Below are positions 48,190 to 60,066 of a stretch of DNA of 64,000 nucleotides, piece after piece. Made by a program: the position numbers and the translations under genes. Position 1 is the stretch's first letter, and each line of letters starts with the position of its first letter. The notes below the pieces were generated by a model, which saw nothing but the letters and a program-made list of their open reading frames with translations, was not told where the DNA came from and did no database searches. The DNA is from Leuctra nigra (taxonomy: Eukaryota; Arthropoda; Insecta; Plecoptera; Leuctridae), in contig OW203769.1 in assembly GCA_934045905.1 (NCBI GenBank), positions 21,049,705-21,113,704 on the forward strand. The letters are read 5' to 3'.

Positions 48190-48600
48190 ATATCATGAGC
48201 AATATGCTCACTATGCCATATGACGACAGCAATATATGAATGTGTATGTTCCTGTACGATTGTCAAGGTCTCGCCAATTTTTTAGAGTGTCACCTGTCAG
48301 AATAGATGTTTTTAAATTTTCTACTATAAATAGACTGCAAGCCACTTTTAATCATTTTTATAACTTGTGTAGTGAATTAGATGTTAATTTTAATTCCTTG
48401 ACTGAGTTTAAAGCATTAATTTTACGACATCTGTGATAACTTTTACTTGCTTTAAATGTTTAATTCCTTCTGTGATATACCCTATGTTCTTTTTATGTAT
48501 TCCTATGACTATGTGCAATTTTGTATGTAATATGTGTTTTTATTATATTTGTACTTGTGGGCTTGCCCGTTACAAATAAAGGATTAATAATTCTGACAGA
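48190..48600 (+). mobile_element. 3' end of a LINE: reverse transcriptase C-terminus plus 3' UTR
   Basis: An open stretch ending TGA at 48436 reads VPVRLSRSRQFFRVSPVRID, FSTINRLQATFNHF and FKALILRHL. The R-x-FRV...INRLQ pattern is characteristic of the C-terminal tail of insect I/Jockey-type reverse transcriptases (clade is inference). The following UTR ends in GGGCTTGCCCGTTACAAATA and an AAAGGATTAATAAT tail. The element is strongly 5'-truncated. Confidence 0.6.
48236..48436 (+). pseudogene. C-terminal remnant of LINE reverse transcriptase
   Basis: About 66 codons, starting at an internal Met only by chance. No YxDD catalytic motif is present because that part was lost by 5' truncation. Confidence 0.5.
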
Positions 48601-48883
48601 AATATCAAAGTCACATGTTGAAAAATATTCAAGTAGTACCGACGACAAAGCAATATTGATTCAAATCCATTTTACAGCTAGATTTTACGTGAAACATTTG
48701 TCCGTCATTTCAGTTTGTGGCGTCATATGAAACTTGTATTTGAAACAACTCGCCAGTAGTGGCTGTCCGTCTACCCTATACACTCTAGTGTTTGGACATG
48801 TTTTATAATTTATCAGCCACTCACTGCGAGAGTAATCTAAACATTTGTATTACAACGCGCTCGTCTCTTGCAGACTCTCACAC

Positions 48884-49113
48884 CACGCTATTCTCTAACT
48901 GATGTCACTTAACATATCACGTGAGAGCGTCTCACCGCCATAAGAACAACATTGGAGTGAAATGAGATCACAGAGAACTAACTAACAGAATTGCCAGCAC
49001 GCTATTATCTAACTGATGCCACTTAACATATCACGTGAGAGCGTCTCACCGCCATAAGAACAACATTGACGTGAATGAGATCACAGAGAGCTAACTAACA
49101 GAATTGCCAGCAC
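48884..49113. repeat. Tandem duplication of a ~114-bp unit (two copies)
   Basis: Units at 48884-48997 and 48998-49110 share CACTTAACATATCACGTGAG and CGCCATAAGAACAACATTG with few differences, so the duplication is fairly recent. Confidence 0.9.
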
Positions 49114-49312
49114 TGATAGAGAGAACGAATGATAAATATTTAGTTTCCAAGATTCTCGTCAGATGTTTCGTTCCATCCACAGGTGATCGGGTTTTTAGGT
49201 TAAGGTCGTCACGCACACAAATTCTATCACCGTTTAGTTTTAGAATGCCTGCTACAAAAACAGAACTTCTTATAGTATTTATGTCATAAGTTATACTGAA
49301 AAGGATATAAAA

Positions 49313-49545
49313 GTTGGCTCAGGCGGTAATGCAATGGAAGCTTTCATTCCGGAGGTCCCGGGCTCGATAACGCCGTCGGTCTTGTCGTAATTACTAATTA
49401 TTATCTTGGTTTCCCTGAGTCAATACACAAATGCTGGGAAGGTTCCCTACTCATTGGCCACGACCGCCTCCTTCCAACCGTCCATGCTTAGTTAATCTTC
49501 ATCATCTTAAATTCATCCGTCGCTATTAGATTAGTCGCAGAAGGA
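49313..49545 (+). mobile_element. TGGCTCAG-family SINE, full length
   Basis: A box AGTTGGCTCAGGCGGTAATG, B box-like CCCGGGCTCGATAACG, GGTTTCCCTGAGTCAATAC, GGCCACGACCGCCTCCTTCC and an ATCATC-rich tail. Confidence 0.8.
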
Positions 49546-51354
49546 AGATCAAGAAGGATTTGTATTGGTGACGAAATTGTTCATCACAAAATGAAAAACC
49601 GAACGAATCTTCTCTTTTGTGTCCGTGAGTGTACTGCATATTGCTTCGTTCGGTGAGAATTTGCAGCTTGTTAATTTATTATGTATATAAAATAATCACA
49701 GCCATCAACTGCATTATTATTTATGTTTTATGTTATTTTAACTTTTCCATACATTAAAGAGCATCTAACTATTTGAACTATGCTAATTATTTATTAATTC
49801 TCCAGCATTTATCACCAGTATTTACGTCGAGTTTGCGGAGTGAAATAAACTCCAGAGTTCCAGCTGTGAATATTTCATCGTGACGCTACATTATGAATGA
49901 CGTCAGAGGGATGGAGTTTTAATTGCATGTTTAATAGACACAGTGCGCAGGCGCGCGGCTTTCCCTTGAGCATGAACAAAACAACTGATAGAAATGCGCC
50001 CCCCCCCCTCTTCACCCCAATGACTGACTGCTAACTGAACAGTCAATTGACACCTGTCAATTTGAAAGTCTCCGTTGAGTGGCGCTATCTCGAGGGAGTA
50101 GTGATAAGTACTGTCAATACAGATCTGTTAGACATGTTATCAAATCACAGTGCATTTGAAGTAAAAGTGCTGAAGTATTAGATTATTTGTTGGTGAAAAT
50201 GTCGTTGATTCATCAATTGATTCACATGAAGTGAAAATAATCATGAAGGATACAGGGAAATAACGATATGAGTCACATTCGGATGAAACTGAGATAAACG
50301 AAGTTTTATGTTGAAATTTGTATGTATCTTCCATGTAAATCGATATTTCAATTGCGTTTTTCAAGACTTTGTGACAATATTTACTAAAAACCGAGCGTAT
50401 ATTCTGAAAGCTCATAAAAATCGAAATTTTTCAAAAAATAGACTGATAGCGTTCTTTCCCTGTACCCTTCATGAGATGATCAATGTGACGAAATTCTTAT
50501 TTTGAAAGAAATTATCATGTTTTCCCGAATAATGATATTTTTTGCGTGAAATTAAGATTCAGAATGCATCTATGATCATTATGGTTCGATTGAAGAATCA
50601 AGTAGTATCTGTCAACTTCACAACTACTGTATTTCGTCCAAATAAGAATGATATGAAGTTAGGCGATAAATTGATTATTCGAGTACCTCATTGTAAAAAA
50701 AGTTACGTTTGATGTGTCGATGTTTTCTGTGAGTTTTTCTAACTTGTCAGCCACTAGAAAGTAGAAATATACTCTAAACGTAGGCGAACTGATTAGTTTA
50801 CTAAATCTTCAGTTGGAGTTCAGAGTGCACCACGTGGTGGCCACGTGCTTAGTGACGTCATCTGTCAACTGTATTCAGTCACATTTTGTGTTCAACTGAG
50901 CGCAATCGATTCTGCTATTTTCTTTTTTGAAGACAATTCTCCGTCCGATTGGACATCGAAATACGGGGATGAAAATGAAATGTAATTTTAATCATAGATC
51001 AAATACAAACCCATAGATTTCTATTTTGTCAATTTTTATTTGTTTCTTAGTTTAGTAATAATTTCTTGATTTTTTACGATTTTATTTTCTTGCTATGTTA
51101 ATATATAAAAAATGATTTTAAAACTGTTCCAGAAAAGCACGATTTCAAATTAAAAATCAATTAGTTGACGCATTTGGGCTCCAATCGTTCCTGATTGAGA
51201 ATATTGCGTGATTTTGTTTCAAAACCGGCACGAAGAGCTACACCCACTGACGAAACATTTTATAACACAGCTCTAAAAACTGAGCTCCATACCGTAAATA
51301 GTAACGATTATTACCAATAATGAATCCATCCGTCTTGAATCAATCACGAAAGCT
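49546..51354. other. No recognisable feature
   Basis: AT-rich. There is a C tract near 50000 and a CACGTGGTGGCCACGTG near-palindrome at about 50830. No exons are supported. Confidence 0.4.
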
Positions 51355-51873
51355 TTAAGGTGGTGAAAGTGCGAGTGATTTTGCCGCGACGTGTTGCAGG
51401 CACTTTTGTATTTTGGATACGTTTGGAGACAAAATGGGTTGACGAAATTATTTGAAATTTTAATCATGATTAGATAAAAGACAAAGTTAGGGTACAAGTT
51501 AGGGTACACTTGGTACATTTTGAAGTTCGTTAATCGTTAATTAACTTCGTTAATTAGTATTTTTTTTGGATGAAAAATTGTATATTTTCTTGTCTCAATA
51601 GGTGCCGTTTGAAATTTAATTTTAAATATGTGCCAAGTGATAACCCTAAGTTTGTCTTTTATCTAATCATTGGTTCACGGGTTTTCATAGTTTTGCGCGG
51701 TTTTGTTGAATAACCGGCGCCTAATTTAACAAGGCACGAGGCAAAAGTAAAAAAAAGTGTTACTAATATACAATGAGACTGATCATGTGAACATCCTATC
51801 AAAGTTACACCCACTTATGAAACAATTTTTCTCTCTCAATTTTCTAAACGGCCGAGCGCTTGCACCACCTTAA
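51355..51873. mobile_element. Inverted-repeat element with TTAAGGTGGTG ends
   Basis: TTAAGGTGGTG at 51355 is inverted as CACCACCTTAA ending at 51873. Weaker internal arms pair TGATTAGATAAAAGACAAAG (about 51468) with its complement (about 51650). The TTAA ends would fit a piggyBac-type duplication. Confidence 0.5.
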
Positions 51874-51992
51874 CCTCAACGTGTGCAATTGAACCAAGAC
51901 GCAGTTCGATCTCCAATCTCTTCTCTCTCTCCATCTCTCAGCGCCCACGTGATTCCATCTCTCTTGCTCCTGAGGGAAATAACTCCGCTGCG

Positions 51993-52089
51993 TGTCATAG
52001 CTCGCGCACGCAGATCAAATCATCTTGCGCTCGGAGCGCTCGACTGCAGCTGAAGCAGCATGGCGGCGGGTTCGAATCCCGCCCATGAC
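51993..52089 (+). tRNA. tRNA-like sequence (pseudogene or SINE head)
   Basis: GCGGGTTCGAATCCCGC forms a perfect T arm with B box. The flanking CCATGAC pairs with GTCATAG at 51993 in 6 of 7 positions, like an acceptor stem. GAGCGCTCGACTGCAG resembles the D-arm/anticodon-arm junction. The ~97-nt length and poor A box argue against a normal functional tRNA. Confidence 0.35.
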
Positions 52090-52922
52090 GCTCCTGATAG
52101 ACGTCTTCCTGTGCAGGCCCGAGGCTTGAGGTCGTCATCATCCACGAAGTTCGCTCTGACCTTTCAGAAATGTCAGATGCAGTTTGATTTCCATTTACCT
52201 ATTGAGAATAAGATATCTTACTACAATGTTAAAAATAATCGCCAAAAGAGCATGAATAGGGAATATGCAAAAGTTTTTTAATTCGGTTTAAGTACAATTT
52301 TTCACATTAACAACATAAATGTTTTTTTTTATTCACACTATTTTCAAACTCGAAAGTGAAATTTTCATTCATAAATATGACATATAAATTCACTTGACAC
52401 TTTGGTGGGAAAATAGTAAACTATGGCAACATCATTGTTGGCTGATAAAAATGATGTCACTCTTAAGGTAGCACAACTGATATCTCATATCTTCCAAATA
52501 AGCCTATTTTTGGCAGAGGCATCAATAATCACTATTTACACGATACTGTGAAATATGAACCACTTCTCGGGTCTAGATTTTGAGATATTGTAGTTATAAA
52601 TTCCTATTTTTAACATGTAGTCTTATGGGGGCCATTAAAATCATGACGATTTTCATGCTATTTTTGAGCTTTTAATTTTACTGAGGTTCAACGTTTTTCC
52701 AAAAAACTGATTTCTAGATAGATAGTTGGACATTCTATTAGGAAAAAAATTGAAAACAATACCAACGTGTACTATTTTAAAAGTTATCAACCAAAAACTA
52801 AATGATTTCCCTATACCTCCTGTGTTACAGTTTTGTTCATTCTCGGAAGGCAATAAATTGAAACCTCGCTATACGACAGGGGTTGCAAGTTAAATTACAT
52901 TTTATGATTCATTTATACTTAA
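52090..52922. other. No gene; a fragment shared with 3597-3675
   Basis: GATAGTTGGACATTCTATTA near 52720 is an inverted relative of AGTAGAATGTCCAACTATCT near 3621. Otherwise nothing is recognisable. Confidence 0.35.
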
Positions 52923-53295
52923 ACCCATAAAAAACACTCCGTGTAAAAATACCAGCCAAGTCTCTTCAACTAAAAAAAAAATAGAAGAAATCTAAAAATT
53001 CAGCACTGAAAAGTAGTGATATCAAAAAAAGGCCAAGTCAAAACTTTTAAAAATTACTTGGCGCATCGTGCATATAAATAGTATAGAAGTAGGTCGGTAA
53101 TCAAATATACTCATCTATACATAAAATATATCTATAATCCCATAGAAAAACGATGCGCCAAGTAATTTTTAAAAGTTTTGACTTGGCCTTTTTTTGATAT
53201 CACTACTTTTCAGTGCTGAATTTTTAGATTTCTTCTATTTTTTTTTTAGTTGAAGAGACTTGGCTGGTATTTTTACACGGAGTGTTTTTTATGGG
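52923..53295. mobile_element. Foldback module, CACTCCGTG family, copy 2
   Basis: CCCATAAAAAACACTCCGTG and its inverse form the ends. The arms include AATACCAGCCAAGTCTCTTC and TTGGCGCATCG, and the spacer is only about 80 bp. It lies next to the inverted ETS-CRE module, as copy 1 does. Confidence 0.8.
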
Positions 53296-54226
53296 ATATC
53301 ATTCCTTTTTTCAGTTTATTCTTACAATTTGTAGCATATATTGTGGAACCAAAGACTATAATTCCTTTAAAAAAATACGCCTTTTTGATTTGGTTGCTAA
53401 GAAAAGTTGTGCTTGTTACTATGTATATGCTATAAATAATATGCTATAAAGTATAGCGGAAGTTTCGTTCCAATTGGTCCAGCCGTTCTCGAGTTATGGC
53501 ATCACTTCCGGTTTTCAAAATGGCGGCTGACTTCACTGCCACCTAAAATTTGTGTCTTTAAATGCTATGTAACATTATAAGCCTTCTGAATATGTAGTTA
53601 TTGTTATAAGAGATGATTTCATTCAAATTTGGCATTTTTATGACGTCATTTCCGGTTTCGGTAAAAGTACATTTCTATTTTGACTGTTGATATTTCATTG
53701 AGAAGACCATCCGAATCGTTTGGCGCTAGTTTCGTCCCAATTGGTCCATCAGTTTTTAAGATATGACGTCACTTCCGGTTTCAAAATGGTGGCACAAAAA
53801 ATTCGTAAGGACAAGGTATCATCAGACGCCAAAAGTGCATATATGGTAAAAATTTCAGATCGATCGGCTCAGCCGTTTAGGCTGTGGCGCTGTCAACAGT
53901 GTTTCCTGATATCATCAGAATCATCATCTTCAGAATCAGAAAGTGGTGTAATTTTACATATTTCACGGCCCTCTAGCACGAAAATGACATACCCTATTGT
54001 TCCCAAATTCGGTATATGGGGTGGGGTGGGCCATAGCTCGAAATTAAGATATTTTGCAACAATGTGAGATTTTCCAATTTTAAGATCCAGTAGGCCGAAA
54101 ATGCCATGTTGTTGCTTACAGTAAAAGTGGTTGGTCTGCTCCTCAGTTTATTAGGCATTTACGGTATGTTGAGTGAGTGTGAGTGTACGGTACGACTTGG
54201 CTGGGTGGAGCGACCGCTCCACTAGA
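53296..54226. mobile_element. Inverted copy of the ETS-CRE module
   Basis: It ends GGAGCGACCGCTCCACTAGA, the inverse of the start at 15931. It contains inverted or variant motifs ATGACGTCATTTCCGG (53640) and ATGACGTCACTTCCGG (53763), and a decayed one near 53500. AAAATGGCGGC-like flanks are also shared. Confidence 0.65.
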
Positions 54227-54484
54227 TATAGTTGAAATGTAGGAAAATGTTTTCTGAACTTGTAATTTCAAGTTTTTTTTGTATATGTCTAATGAAGGTA
54301 CTATGTACCTTAAGGAAATGTCAGGAATACTGTTTTCCGCCAAAATCTCAACTGAATTTCAATGTCATATTTGTGAATGAAAATTTACACTTTTGAGTGT
54401 GAAAATAATGTGTTTTACCAACAAATATGTTGTATTTTTGAAATATAGTCATTAATAAATGTATGCATATTCCCTATTCTAAAG

Positions 54485-54666
54485 AGCTTCCAGACGAACC
54501 AAATTGTTTGGCTTACATCTTAACTGAAACAGCCAATTAAATGTGAGACAAAATGGCTTCATGCTGTATGCTTTTTGACTATTGTTTTGTCTCACATTTT
54601 AGAGGCACTTTAAGACAAGATATGGGCCAAAGTAGGCATATGTACCATTTTAGTTCGTCTGGAGCT
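54485..54666. mobile_element. 182-bp MITE
   Basis: AGCTTCCAGACGAAC and GTTCGTCTGGAGCT are the ends. Inner stems AATGTGAGACAAAAT and ATTGTTTTGTCTCACATT pair. Confidence 0.65.
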
Positions 54667-54806
54667 ATTTGTGATTCACTCTTTTTGTCTTTTAGTTTAT
54701 ACATTGTATCTGTTGTTTAAATAAATCACAAAATCCGCAATAAAGCACTGAGCAATATATCAGCATTACTGTACTGCATTTAAAAGTTTGGGAACTATGT
54801 TCAGTT

Positions 54807-55873
54807 TGCCACGCCGGCGTCGTCGCCTCGGGCAGAAATAACCAGTGCCGGGCTAGCAACAGCTGGAGATGGGTGTGGGCGGGTGATCTCGTGGTAGTTG
54901 ACAAAGAGAGAGACACGACATGAGCGAGAGCAATAGGATCAGAACTAGGTGCTAGACTATCAAGACATAAGGCTGTGATGTCCAGTTGACATTAATTATG
55001 GTTTTATTACATAACCTCAAGTGAGGAATAAATGAACAGTCAAATAAACACAACATACAAATGATCAGAATGAGATAACAGATTACCGGGGGTTTGACCT
55101 CCTCGCGTAAATGGACTCTGTGTACAACACAGGTCGTAACCTCATCAGCTGTGTGCCTGGAGGCAACACAACACATGCAATTGAATGAATAGCAAATAAG
55201 ACTGATACAATACAATTATAAAATAACGACAGTGCAATGTTGCTTGCCGAACTGATTCGGACTTTTACTAGTAATTATAACAACTCGTTACTTACACTTC
55301 TTGATATGATGCTCGCCGAACTACTTCGGACATTTACATAAATAGAACTCGTACAGACGACGTTCTAAGATTACTGGACTTACTTAATACAATGTTGAAT
55401 TTAGAAAGGTTTGATGATCCGAAAAGGGTGCCCTTTCCCTGACTGCCTGACTCTCCGCGGAGACAATCCAAGTGTGGCCACACTTGATTGCAATACAAAA
55501 ACTACGCAACGACAAAATACATTAACTACTCTATTTCAAGTAGGCCACAGGGGCACAATAATGATTCTGTTAACAAAGCTCAAGATTGAACCTGCAAGTA
55601 GGGGCTGGACGACCAGTCGCACTACGTTATATCCGCTACAACTTAGCGTGGTTACAATCTACATTTAAACACTACTCACGCGGCGATGTGAAGTCGACGA
55701 CGGTCAGCCAGAGAAAGAGAATGAGCTCAGGTCGCCGATCCGCGAACTCGACTATCATTGACCATTGCGCATGACATCTTTTCTGCTCTAGGCGACCCTC
55801 CAAATATGGGTACAAATGCCGGCTAATGGTAACGACTTGACGTTGGCGCCAGCGCCGAATTCAAACCGTTACA
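54807..55873 (-). repeat. 3' LTR of the Gypsy-type element
   Basis: Its 1,067 bp match the other LTR nearly base for base wherever compared, including identical short reading frames in both. The boundaries are set by loss of identity and TG/CA ends. Confidence 0.92.
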
Positions 55874-55934
55874 ATTCCCCGTTAACCCCAACAAAAAGAA
55901 AATACAATTTTCTTTTTCTTAGAGTTCTTACAGG

Positions 55935-56174
55935 CTAACTATCATAATAACTACGCAAATCCTTGATGTGCCAGGTTCCGATATCGCGTCCATCGAGGTC
56001 CTTGAGACGGTAGATCAGCGGTGACGTTTTCTTGCTGATCTCGAACGGTCCTTCGTATCGAGGCGCTAGCTTGGCTGCATAGTTGTCGGCAGCGTTGGAC
56101 AAGTGGAAGTCTCTCTTCAAGACTCGGTCGCCAACATGGAATTCCAGCGGGCGTCGTCGGAGGTTGTATCTCAC
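55935..56174 (-). pseudogene. Integrase C-terminal (GPY-like) domain of the Gypsy element
   Basis: The minus-strand open stretch includes FHVGDRVLKRDFHLSNA, KLAPRYEGPFEI and a terminal IKDLRSYY. The GDRVLxR...LAPRYEGPF pattern is the DNA-binding tail of Ty3/Gypsy integrases. The segment itself is intact, but upstream the integrase core is broken by stops, so no full integrase is made. Confidence 0.8.
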
Positions 56175-56209
56175 GGCGTTTTGCTGAGGGCGCGTTTCAA
56201 ACGAGCGCG

Positions 56210-56735
56210 AATATCTGTAAAAATAGATTTTAGTCCTTGCATCTTGTCAACATTGTCCGCGACAATAATAATCGCCATATCGATAGCGTCGGTGGTCTAT
56301 ACCACACAGAATTATTTCACGACCCAAAGTTAACGTATGCATGTGTCTAGCCAGTTACTTCGTTCACTGCTGTACGTAGGGCACAACCTATTTTCGGCAC
56401 ATTCTTGTCCCATAGCATATGATTGTCGGTGATGTATGATCTCAGCATACCTAGAACAGTACAATTAGCGCGTTCCGTCGGGTTCGCTTGTGGATGACGT
56501 TTGTCGTTGTAGTGAAGAGTACTATGGTAGTCTGGACTCTTGAGCCATCTTCTTCCAAGGAGCTCCTATGAACTCAGGACCATGGTCACAAACTAAGATC
56601 TCTGCAGTGTCGTACACTAAGAATACCTCGTCTTCTATCTTCTGCGCCACGAGTTTCGACTTCGCGGATCTCACAGGAAATAGTAGGCTGTATTTCCAAA
56701 AATGTGTCCGTCACCATCAAAGTTTTAGATACAGG
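56210..56735 (-). pseudogene. Degenerate integrase catalytic core of the Gypsy element
   Basis: Minus-strand segments show VTDTF (first Asp), then VCDHGPEF at about 56592-56569 (second Asp), and HPQANPTERAN at about 56500-56464 (Glu). This is the order of the D,D-35-E retroviral-type integrase core. In-frame stops interrupt it after the second and third motifs. The zinc-binding N-terminus is absent because of the internal deletion. Confidence 0.75.
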
Positions 56736-57035
56736 TCACTGCTGTTTGCAGGCGCTCGCTTAAAGCATGAATTTCTTCTAACGACTCGGCTTCGTCCATG
56801 ATGAAAAGATTACGTAACAGGGATAAATAATGACTGAACGATACAGCTCACCAGTATGCACGGCGTGTTCACGTAACTCGAAGGTCAAACGTATCTCGAG
56901 GTAATCGCAGCAAGCACAAGCGTCTGAAGGTCGTTGTTGTCCCACGTCGATTTTGGATTTGAGCACCAAAATGCCAACGTTCGGGCTCCACACGTCGCGT
57001 CTTGATCACCAGGCCCCACGTTGTGTGCGCCAAAA
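56736..57035 (-). other. Leader, primer-binding-like site and probable gag start of the Gypsy element
   Basis: Directly inside the 5' LTR the minus strand reads TTTTGGCGCACAC. An ATG at 56799-56797 opens MDEAESLEEIHALSERLQ and stops within about 25 codons, just before integrase sequence begins. It is probably the gag N-terminus left by the deletion; the gag assignment rests on position only. Confidence 0.4.
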
Positions 57036-58102
57036 TGCCACGCCGGCGTCGTCGCCTCGGGCAGAAATAACCAGTGCCGGGCTAGCAACAGCTGGAGATG
57101 GGTGTGGGCGGGTGATCTCGTGGTAGTTGACAAAGAGAGAGACACGACATGAGCGAGAGCAATAGGATCAGAACTAGGTGCTAGACTATCAAGACATAAG
57201 GCTGTGATGTCCAGTTGACATTAATTATGGTTTTATTACATAACCTCAAGTGAGGAATAAATGAACAGTCAAATAAACACAACATACAAATGATCAGAAT
57301 GAGATAACAGATTACCGGGGGTTTGACCTCCTCGCGTAAATGGACTCTGTGTACAACACAGGTCGTAACCTCATCAGCTGTGTGCCTGGAGGCAACACAA
57401 CACATGCAATTGAATGAATAGCAAATAAGACTGATACAATACAATTATAAAATAACGACAGTGCAATGTTGCTTGCCGAACTGATTCGGACTTTTACTAG
57501 TAATTATAACAACTCGTTACTTACACTTCTTGATATGATGCTCGCCGAACTACTTCGGACATTTACATAAATAGAACTCGTACAGACGACGTTCTAAGAT
57601 TACTGGACTTACTTAATACAATGTTGAATTTAGAAAGGTTTGATGATCCGAAAAGGGTGCCCTTTCCCTGACTGCCTGACTCTCCGCGGAGACAATCCAA
57701 GTGTGGCCACACTTGATTGCAATACAAAAACTACGCAACGACAAAATACATTAACTACTCTATTTCAAGTAGGCCACAGGGGCACAATAATGATTCTGTT
57801 AACAAAGCTCAAGATTGAACCTGCAAGTAGGGGCTGGACGACCAGTCGCACTACGTTATATCCGCTACAACTTAGCGTGGTTACAATCTACATTTAAACA
57901 CTACTCACGCGGCGATGTGAAGTCGACGACGGTCAGCCAGAGAAAGAGAATGAGCTCAGGTCGCCGATCCGCGAACTCGACTATCATTGACCATTGCGCA
58001 TGACATCTTTTCTGCTCTAGGCGACCCTCCAAATATGGGTACAAATGCCGGCTAATGGTAACGACTTGACGTTGGCGCCAGCGCCGAATTCAAACCGTTA
58101 CA
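57036..58102 (-). repeat. 5' LTR of the Gypsy-type element
   Basis: Direct repeat of 54807-55873; on the minus strand it begins TGTAACGGTTTG. The right flank AGTT completes the target duplication. Confidence 0.92.
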
Positions 58103-58106
58103 AGTT

Positions 58107-58885
58107 TCGTAGTTTTAATGAGGTCTATTCATAGGAGATTTGGCGCTGATAACCTCGCTGTTGAGCGCCATAAACTATAATATCTATCTATCTTCATAGT
58201 AGATAATCCACAAATATCGTCAAGTCACATACTCTCATTCTAAACCATTTTTCCAAGACAATTTCATAGTAGTGGCCTTCACAGCATCTTTCTTAGCCCA
58301 TGTACACTCGACAATTCATAAAACGGTATTTGAAATAAATGGATTGCCTGAAAAAAATGTGATGGCATCATCTGATGAAGTCTATACATACTCGTCATCT
58401 ACCTCTAGTAGGTGAGCTCTGATTTCATTGATAATAACAATGATTGATTGTCAATGAACTTAACCAGCAGCCAATCTGTTTCGTTCAAATACCGTTGTTG
58501 GAATTGATGTTGCCTGAATATAATGCAGCAGAAAATATTGCTTGAGTCCATAATAAAACATACCTCATTTAATTTCGAATTAAATATGATTTACTTCTCT
58601 GCGTTCCCTCGTAGTTGCATGTTACTGGTTAAAAAGTGTTATTAGCTCGTCTGCAATTGGGTGATAATTGGAGTGAAGTTGAATTGTAACACGCTCGCCG
58701 CCAGCTACTAGCTGCGTGATTGGTCGAGCCGCCGTCCACACCTCGAGTGGTTAAATACCTTCCCAGCGCTCAGGGCAACGCATTATTTCTCCAACTACTC
58801 TTGATGAGCCATTACTTGACAGGTTTAAATTTAAACTCACGTTATTTGTAAACTCTCCACTCAACCCCATATATGGGCTACTGCA
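58107..58885. other. No gene; decayed VIINEIRA repeat at 58340-58510
   Basis: The minus strand of 58340-58510 still reads VFERNRLAAG and IIVIINEIRA, with a frameshift between them, relating it to 25381-25731. Sequence at 58680-58860 is moderately GC-rich with no other signal. Confidence 0.4.
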
Positions 58886-59610
58886 TTATATCGAGTTCCA
58901 GAGGTCTTAGGTTCGATACTCGCGCTCGTCCTTCCTTATTGAGTCTTTCCATACTGTTTTCCTCAGTCGATACGCAAATGATGGGAAGGTTCCAATCGAT
59001 TAGGCAAATGTTGGGATGGTTCCTCGCGATTAGACAAATGTTTGAAAGGTTCCAATCGATTAGGCAAATGTTGGGATGGTTCCTCGCGATTAGGCAATTG
59101 TTGGGAAGGTTCCAATCGATTAGGCAATATTGGGATGGTTCCTCTCGATTAGGCAAATGTTGGGAAGGTTCCAATCGATTATGCAATATTGGGATGGTTC
59201 CTCGCGATTAGGCAATTGTTGGGAAGGTTCCAATCGATTAGGCAAATGTTGGGATGGTTCCTCTCGATTAGGCAAATGTTGGGAAGGTTCCAATCGATTA
59301 TGCAATATTGGGATGGTTCCTCGCGATTAGGCAATTGTTGGGAAGGTTCCAATCGATTAGGCAAATGTTGGGATGGTTCCTCTCGATTAGGCAAATGTTG
59401 GGAAGGTTCCAATCGATTAGGCAAATGAGGGGAAGGTTCCATACGATTAGCCAAATGCTGGGATGGTTTCTCGCGATTAGGCAATTGTTGGGAAGGTTCC
59501 ATTAGATTAGGCAAATGTTGGGAAGGTTCCATACGATTATGCAAAAGTTTGGAAGGTTTCCCACCAATGAAGCACGACCGCCTCCTTCCCACCGGCCCTT
59601 GAGGATGATT
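58886..59610 (+). mobile_element. TGGCTCAG-family SINE with internal tandem expansion
   Basis: The head TTAGGTTCGATACTCGCGC (B box) and CTCAGTCGATACGCAAATG are followed by the repeat array at 58984-59553 and then the normal SINE body GCACGACCGCCTCCTTCCCA. The array grows from the CAAATGCTGGGAAGGTTCC segment that every family member carries once. Confidence 0.85.
58984..59553. repeat. ~30-bp minisatellite inside a SINE, about 19 units
   Basis: The unit is GGTTCC, then AATCGATTAGGCAA or TCGCGATTAGGCAA, then a TGTTGGGA-like end. The two variants largely alternate (~60-bp dimers), and a ~121-bp block recurs (about 59120-59240 and 59240-59360). Open frames on both strands come from the repetition. 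Confidence 0.9.
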
Positions 59611-59859
59611 CAGGATCGAAGGGTCAACATGTCGGATGCAAAACATCGTGCGAGAAAGAGAAAGCGATGAAGATAAAAAGCAGTGCAACAGAAAGAGAAG
59701 TAATTATAACACTATGAATTGGTTTAAACCTGTTGCAATTGGAAGATCGTTACATTGGAAAGAAGGGGAATCGAAATGAAATTGAACCAACTAGGTACTT
59801 CTTAGAAAGTTCAGGACAATTAGAGTTTTCTTGTTTATTAATTTTTATTTTCGTGTTGT

Positions 59860-60066
59860 TCAACGTCGCACTGATCTGCAACTGGGCTATTAATTCATAA
59901 TTATGAGGATGATTGAGAATGAATGGTGGGAAGGAGATGGTCGTGGCCTCCCTTCATTTATCTCCCGACTGAGGGAAATCACAACATATCTCAGTCTGGA
60001 AGGACAGTGGGGGGAATCGAACCCTGAACCTGCAGAGTACAAGGTCCAGAACAAACTTGCTCGGTG
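59860..60066 (-). mobile_element. TGGCTCAG-family SINE, minus strand
   Basis: The inverted tail AACGTCGCACTGATCTGCAA, the body GGTGGGAAGGAGATGGTCGT, CTGAGGGAAATCACAACA and the inverted B box GGGGAATCGAACCC are in order. The degraded head ends near GAGCAAGTTTG. Confidence 0.8.

Larger units (their letters stand above)
54807..58102 (-). mobile_element. Gypsy-type LTR retrotransposon, internally deleted, minus strand
   Basis: Two direct repeats of 1,067 bp (54807-55873 and 57036-58102) bound a 1,162-bp interior. The whole is flanked by the 4-bp duplication AGTT (54803-54806 and 58103-58106). The LTRs start TG and end CA. Read on the minus strand, the interior starts with a TGGCGC primer-binding-like site next to the 5' LTR and ends with a purine-rich GTTAACGGGGAAT next to the 3' LTR. 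It holds only a short gag-like start and integrase remnants; protease, reverse transcriptase and RNase H are absent. The element cannot replicate on its own. The LTRs look near identical, so the insertion is recent. Confidence 0.92.

Noticed and set aside
51993..52089. Functional tRNA gene
   Set aside because: The T arm and acceptor pairing are good, but the A box is poor, the length is abnormal and no clean cloverleaf could be drawn by eye. Kept only as tRNA-like.
56885..57145. Minus-strand frame crossing the 5' LTR boundary, shared in part with 54692-54916
   Set aside because: The shared N-terminal part lies in the LTR and is duplicated with it. No retroelement protein is recognised in it.
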